Below, in pieces: positions 58,168-64,000 of a stretch of 64,000 nt of DNA; the first letter of the stretch is position 1, and every line of letters starts with the position of its first letter. The position numbers and the translations under genes were made by a program. Source of the stretch: Azonexus hydrophilus DSM 23864. Lineage in GTDB: Bacteria > Pseudomonadota > Gammaproteobacteria > Burkholderiales > Rhodocyclaceae. The stretch spans positions 310,001-374,000 of the forward strand of contig NZ_AUCE01000011.1 in the NCBI RefSeq assembly GCF_000429605.1, read 5' to 3'. The notes under the pieces were generated by a model. It did not search any database, had not been told where the DNA came from, and worked only from the letters and a program-made list of their open reading frames with translations.

Positions 58168-58814
58168 GTCTTGTCCGCCCGGAGCAGGAAGAAGGCCGCC
58201 AGGTTGACCGCCAGCGAGACGGTCAATCCGCTCTCGATCAACACGATCAGCAGGCCGGCGTGTTCCGGCGGATAGCGCAGCAGGCCGCCGTTAGCCAGCA
58301 GCGCGGCGGCGATGGCGAGAAAGAGCAGGAAGCCGCCGGCGATTGCCAGCCGGGGGCCGCGCCGGTCGCGTGGCCAGGGGGCGAGGATTTCGGCCAGGTG
58401 CAGCAGCACGGCCGCAGCGGCGAGCACGGCGGCGGCCTGGAAGGCGCCGCCGGGGCGGAAGGCGCCGGCCCACAGCAGATAGACGGCGGCCAGCACCATC
58501 AGCGGCACGGCCAGGCGGGCCAGGGTCGGCAGCATGGCGTTGCGGCTGCCGGTCGGTGGTGGCGGCGGCAGGCCGGCGGCGAGCATGCCGAGCAAGGCGA
58601 TGATCAGGACGGCGACTTCTAGGAAGGTGTCGTAGCCGCGAAAGTTGAGCAGTACGGCGGTGACCGGGTGACTGACGCCGCTGGCGCCGAGGTTGGTGGC
58701 GACTTCTCCGGCCAGCTTGACCGGTGCCGGCGGTAGGCCAAGGACGGCGACCAGCAGCGCGGCGGCGAGGCCGAGCAGGGCGACAACGGTCAGGCTGCGC
58801 CACAGGGCTTTCAT
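58164..58814 (-). CDS. mrpB: Antiporter subunit MrpB-like
   Basis: A 216-aa protein from ATG 58814 (MKALWRSLTVVALLGLAAAL). It includes the MrpA-C-terminal/MrpB region: SGVSHPVTAVLLNFRGYDTF, followed by membrane helices with GAFRPGGAFQAAAVLAAAAV, the PGGGFQ block. The start is set by a four-base overlap with the DUF4040 gene. Confidence 0.85.
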   Translation of the reverse strand: MKALWRSLTVVALLGLAAALLVAVLGLPPAPVKLAGEVATNLGASGVSHPVTAVLLNFRGYDTFLEVAVLIIALLGMLAAGLPPPPPTGSRNAMLPTLARLAVPLMVLAAVYLLWAGAFRPGGAFQAAAVLAAAAVLLHLAEILAPWPRDRRGPRLAIAGGFLLFLAIAAALLANGGLLRYPPEHAGLLIVLIESGLTVSLAVNLAAFFLLRADKT

Positions 58815-59074
58815 GATTGGCCTTCCTCGTCGTCCGGGCGGCGGGCGCGCAGCGCGGCGACCGCGTCGAGCAGCAGGGCGCCGGTCAGGCCGGCGCCGAT
58901 GGCGGCTTCGGCGAGCGCGATGTCGGGGGCGTCGAGACGCGCCCAGGCCAGCGTCAGCAAGAGGCCGAAGACGATGAACAGGATCACCGCCCGGCCGATC
59001 TGCGGCGTCGCCAGCGTGCGCCAGGCGCTCCACAGCAGCGCGGCGGCGAGCAACAGGTCGAAGGCGGTGCTCAT
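58811..59074 (-). CDS. MbhD/DUF4040-type antiporter subunit
   Basis: An 87-aa protein that corresponds to the DUF4040 segment found within MrpA in canonical systems and as MbhD in archaeal complexes: IGRAVILFIVFGLLLTLAWA then DAPDIALAEAAIGAGLTGAL. The DxALxEAAIGAGLT pattern is typical. Being a separate gene, it shows the split-MrpA, Mbh-like layout. Confidence 0.82.
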   Translation of the reverse strand: MSTAFDLLLAAALLWSAWRTLATPQIGRAVILFIVFGLLLTLAWARLDAPDIALAEAAIGAGLTGALLLDAVAALRARRPDDEEGQS

Positions 59075-59376
59075 GGTTGCCGCTCCTGCCAGGGCGCGAC
59101 GCCCAGGCGTTCGGCGCGGCGGGCGATGCTGTAGCCGACGGCGGCACTGGCGATCAGTGCCAGCGGCCAGATCGCCAGCAGCTTGAGCGCCACGGCCAGG
59201 CTGTCAGCCTGTAGTGCCAGCCCGGCGAGCACGCAGCCGAGCCCGAGGTTGTCGGCCTTGGCCAGCGCGTGCAGGCGGGTGTAGATGTCGGGAAAACGCA
59301 GCAGGCCGACGGTGCCGGCGAAGAAGAACGCGGCGCCGGCGAGGAGGAGCAGGGCGGAGAGCAGGTCAAGGAGCAT
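59071..59376 (-). CDS. mrpG: Antiporter subunit MrpG
   Basis: A 101-aa membrane protein with the MnhG/MrpG hallmark GLLRFPDIYTRLHALAKADN between two helices, then a third helix and GYSIARRAERLG. It overlaps the DUF4040 gene by four bases and mrpF by eleven. Confidence 0.9.
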   Translation of the reverse strand: MLLDLLSALLLLAGAAFFFAGTVGLLRFPDIYTRLHALAKADNLGLGCVLAGLALQADSLAVALKLLAIWPLALIASAAVGYSIARRAERLGVAPWQERQP

Positions 59377-59656
59377 CGTCTTCCTCTCCCGGTTTCTGCC
59401 AGGCGCGTTGGGCGAAGGCGATGCCGCTGATGGCGGCGAGCAGGGCCAGCGTCAGGGCGACGTCGACCAGTGCCGGATGACCGCCGGCAAAGGCCAGCAG
59501 GACGAGGATGCCGACGCCGGTGCTGCCGAACAGCAGCGCCGCCAACATGCGGTCGGCCGGGGTCGGGCCGCGCGCTGCCCGCCACAACGCGGCGATCAGG
59601 TTGAGCAGCAGGAAGATGGCCAGTCCCAGGCTGAGCGTAGCGATGTCGAGGTTCAT
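59366..59656 (-). CDS. mrpF: Antiporter subunit MrpF
   Basis: A 96-aa three-helix protein with RAARGPTPADRMLAALLFGS, the MnhF signature GPT.ADR, and ALVDVALTLALLAAISGIAF. It overlaps mrpE by four bases and mrpG by eleven. Confidence 0.88.
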   Translation of the reverse strand: MNLDIATLSLGLAIFLLLNLIAALWRAARGPTPADRMLAALLFGSTGVGILVLLAFAGGHPALVDVALTLALLAAISGIAFAQRAWQKPGEEDDAP

Positions 59657-60159
59657 CGTGCCTCCCTGAAGACGGCGGCGACGCGATTGGCTAGGCGGGC
59701 GGCATCGTCGGCGAGCGGTTGCCGCCGGTCGAGGACATGGACGAGCAGCGTGTCGCCCTGCAGGCGCACGCCGAGCGTGCCCGGCATCAGGCTAAGGGCG
59801 GCGGTGAATAGCAGGCGGGGCAGCCCCGGGGGCAGGGTCAGCGGTACTTCGATCAGCGCCGGTCGCAGGGCCGGTTGCCGCTGCAATGCCAGTCCGGCGA
59901 CCTGGATGCCGCCGGCCAGCGACTGGCGGACGAACCAGACGAGAAAACGGAGCAGTCCGCCGGCCGAGATCGGCAGCAGGGTCTTCGCCGGCAGCAGCCA
60001 CAGGCTGGCGGCGGTGGCACCGGCAACGCCGGCCAGTGCCAGCGGCCAGGCGTTCAGGTTGCCTTCGGCGGCTGCCAACCAGAGCAGCGCGAAGATGGCG
60101 CCCCGGCGCAGGGCGCTGCGGCTTGTCGTGGCATGGCTTGTCTGTTGGCGGTGGGGCAT
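59653..60159 (-). CDS. mrpE: Antiporter subunit MrpE
   Basis: A 168-aa MnhE-like protein: N-terminal membrane helices, then LLRFLVWFVRQSLAGGIQVA, SLMPGTLGVRLQGDTLLVHV and a C-terminal HVLD motif. The PGT block is typical. It is the first gene of the eight-gene operon E-F-G-D4040-B-C-D-D', which lies downstream of the P-type ATPase with a 46-bp gap. Confidence 0.87.
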   Translation of the reverse strand: MPHRQQTSHATTSRSALRRGAIFALLWLAAAEGNLNAWPLALAGVAGATAASLWLLPAKTLLPISAGGLLRFLVWFVRQSLAGGIQVAGLALQRQPALRPALIEVPLTLPPGLPRLLFTAALSLMPGTLGVRLQGDTLLVHVLDRRQPLADDAARLANRVAAVFREAR

Positions 60160-60205
60160 GGTTCGGCAAGCATCCTCATAGTTTCTAGAACAGACCGGCG
60201 GCAGC

Positions 60206-62890
<2,685 letters not shown>

Positions 62891-62907
62891 GAGGTCTCCG
62901 GAAATGC

Positions 62908-63378
62908 TTATTGGCAGGTACCCTCGGCGGCAAGGGTGCGGATGATGCGGACGCAGTCGAGGTCGGACTGGTGGTAAGCGGATTTGACGTACTCGATGTA
63001 GGCCGCTTCCTCGCTGCCGGCCTCGATCGCCAGTCCGGTGACGTAGCTGAAGCGCAGGAAAAGGTGGCCGTCGTGCGGTTCCTCGATGCGGATGGTCAGG
63101 CTGCCGCCGGGTTGTTCCGCGCTCGGTTCGATGTCGAAACAGACCGCCTGTTCCTCGGTCAGGGTGACGCGGTCGCGGATGCGGACGGCGCCGAAATCGA
63201 GTTCGCGCAAGGCGCTGTCGGCTTGCCGCTCAAGCATGGTGAAGTCGGCCAGTCCCGGCAGGAACAGCAGCGGATTGTCGACGCGATGGAGCAGGCCGAG
63301 CCAGAGCTGGCGGCGCGTCAGTTGCATGACCAGCGGGTTGCCGGGGTCGTTTATGGCAATCAGATGTTCGAAGTTCAT
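62908..63378 (-). CDS. DUF1857 (AtaL-like, SRPBCC fold) protein
   Basis: A 156-aa soluble protein. It begins MNFEHLIAINDPGNPLVMQL and has LTRRQLWLGLLHRVDNPLLF and LRFSYVTGL, the pattern of the DUF1857/AtaL group with a START-like ligand-binding fold. The ligand is unknown. It lies 17 bp upstream of the P-type ATPase on the same strand and may be co-transcribed, and is divergent from the pseudouridine synthase gene. Confidence 0.75.
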   Translation of the reverse strand: MNFEHLIAINDPGNPLVMQLTRRQLWLGLLHRVDNPLLFLPGLADFTMLERQADSALRELDFGAVRIRDRVTLTEEQAVCFDIEPSAEQPGGSLTIRIEEPHDGHLFLRFSYVTGLAIEAGSEEAAYIEYVKSAYHQSDLDCVRIIRTLAAEGTCQ

Positions 63379-63400
63379 GCGCCGATGGTAGCATCCTCAC

Positions 63401-64000
63401 ATGCAACTTGAACGTATCCTCCAAAGCCACGGCTTCGGCACCCGCAAGGCCTGCCGCGCCATGATCCGGCGCGAACGGGTGAGCGTCGCCGGGCAGATTG
63501 TCGACGACCCCTTTGCCGATCTCGCCACCGACGGGCTGGTCTTTTCCGTCGACGGGACCGATTGGCCGTTCCGCGAGCAGGCCAGCCTGCTGCTCTACAA
63601 ACCCGCCGGTTACGAATGCTCGCGCAAGCCGCAGCATCATCCCTCGGTGCTCGAACTGCTGCCCCTGCCGCTGCGCGAGCGTGGCGTCCAGCCGATCGGC
63701 CGGCTCGACGAAGACACCACCGGGCTGCTGCTGATCACCGACGACGGGCAGCTCAATCACCAACTGTCCTCGGGCAAGCGCAAGGTGCCCAAGGTTTATC
63801 TGGCGACGGTCAAGCACGCGCTCGACGCCGCCCAGATCCAACAATTGCTCGCCGGCGTGCTGCTCCACGACGAGCCGGCGCCGATTGCCGCCGCCGCCGC
63901 CGAGATCGTCGACGATCATCAGCTGCGCCTGACCGTGACCGAAGGCAAATACCATCAGGTCAAGCGCATGGTCGCCGCCGTCGGTAACCGGGTCGAAGCC
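63401..64000 (+). CDS. rsuA: RsuA-type 16S rRNA pseudouridine synthase (5' part, cut by window end)
   Basis: The first 200 codons are present and run off the window. An S4 RNA-binding domain (about 1-45, MQLERILQSHGFGTRKACRA) precedes the synthase core with GRLDEDTTGLLLIT, catalytic Asp103, and YHQVKRMVAAVGN near the end. The short S4 plus core layout fits RsuA, which modifies U516 of 16S rRNA, rather than RluB, but RluB/RluE-like enzymes are not excluded. Confidence 0.87.
   Translation, partial: MQLERILQSHGFGTRKACRAMIRRERVSVAGQIVDDPFADLATDGLVFSVDGTDWPFREQASLLLYKPAGYECSRKPQHHPSVLELLPLPLRERGVQPIGRLDEDTTGLLLITDDGQLNHQLSSGKRKVPKVYLATVKHALDAAQIQQLLAGVLLHDEPAPIAAAAAEIVDDHQLRLTVTEGKYHQVKRMVAAVGNRVEA

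Overview
The window carries the replication-origin region of a high-G+C betaproteobacterium. The gene order rpmH-rnpA-yidD-yidC-mnmE, divergent from dnaA-dnaN-gyrB, the AT-rich dnaA-dnaN spacer with DnaA boxes, and two parS-like sites support this. The protein styles (CHASE/CACHE hybrid kinases, a proteobacterial GshA-type glutamate-cysteine ligase, an Mrp-like antiporter) would fit Rhodocyclales such as Dechloromonas or Azonexus, but that assignment is inference.

Layout. 1-9413 is the conserved oriC block. 9425-32151 is a complete 22,727-bp Tn7-like transposon inserted 11 bp after the gyrB stop codon. Its ends are near-identical inverted repeats (TGTCGG... / ...CCGACA) and it is flanked by a perfect 5-bp duplication, TTTCC, at 9420-9424 and 32152-32156. 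The native gyrB terminator has been pushed to about 32.2 kb. From 32.3 to 64.0 kb the chromosome resumes: a small membrane protein, a sulfatase remnant, a second parS-like site, L-asparaginase, HIT protein, D-aminoacyl-tRNA deacylase, an HD-GYP response regulator with its giant hybrid kinase, a glutathione gene cluster (gshA, an unknown 777-aa membrane protein, a gamma-glutamylcyclotransferase-like gene, gshB, apbE), the ABC-F protein YbiT, a sensor GGDEF/EAL protein, a second hybrid kinase, an eight-gene Mrp-like antiporter operon, a P-type cation ATPase, a DUF1857 protein and the start of a pseudouridine synthase.

The transposon. Its core reads xre - structured leader - tnsA - tnsB - tnsC - tniQ - tnsD-like, all overlapping or nearly so. 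The second TniQ protein has a long C-terminal half with several helix-turn-helix-like modules, so it is the best candidate for recognising the gyrB end. There is no CRISPR-Cas or TnsE. Cargo lies on both sides of the core. On the gyrB side are a large HEPN protein, a KAP-family P-loop ATPase, a YkgJ-type cysteine-cluster protein and a CoiA-like nuclease. On the other side are a small HTH protein, unknown genes, an XRE/ImmA pair and a compact CBASS-type operon: YdjM-like membrane hydrolase, Cap15-like beta-barrel membrane effector, CD-NTase and a PIN-like protein of unknown role. The element looks like an anti-phage island that uses the 3' end of gyrB next to oriC as a safe harbour.

Working hypothesis for what is new: a gyrB-targeting Tn7-like family with two TniQ proteins and a structured regulatory leader, carrying an extended Cap15 CBASS operon. 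The ends and target duplication are read directly. The targeting mechanism, leader function and extended CBASS composition are inference.
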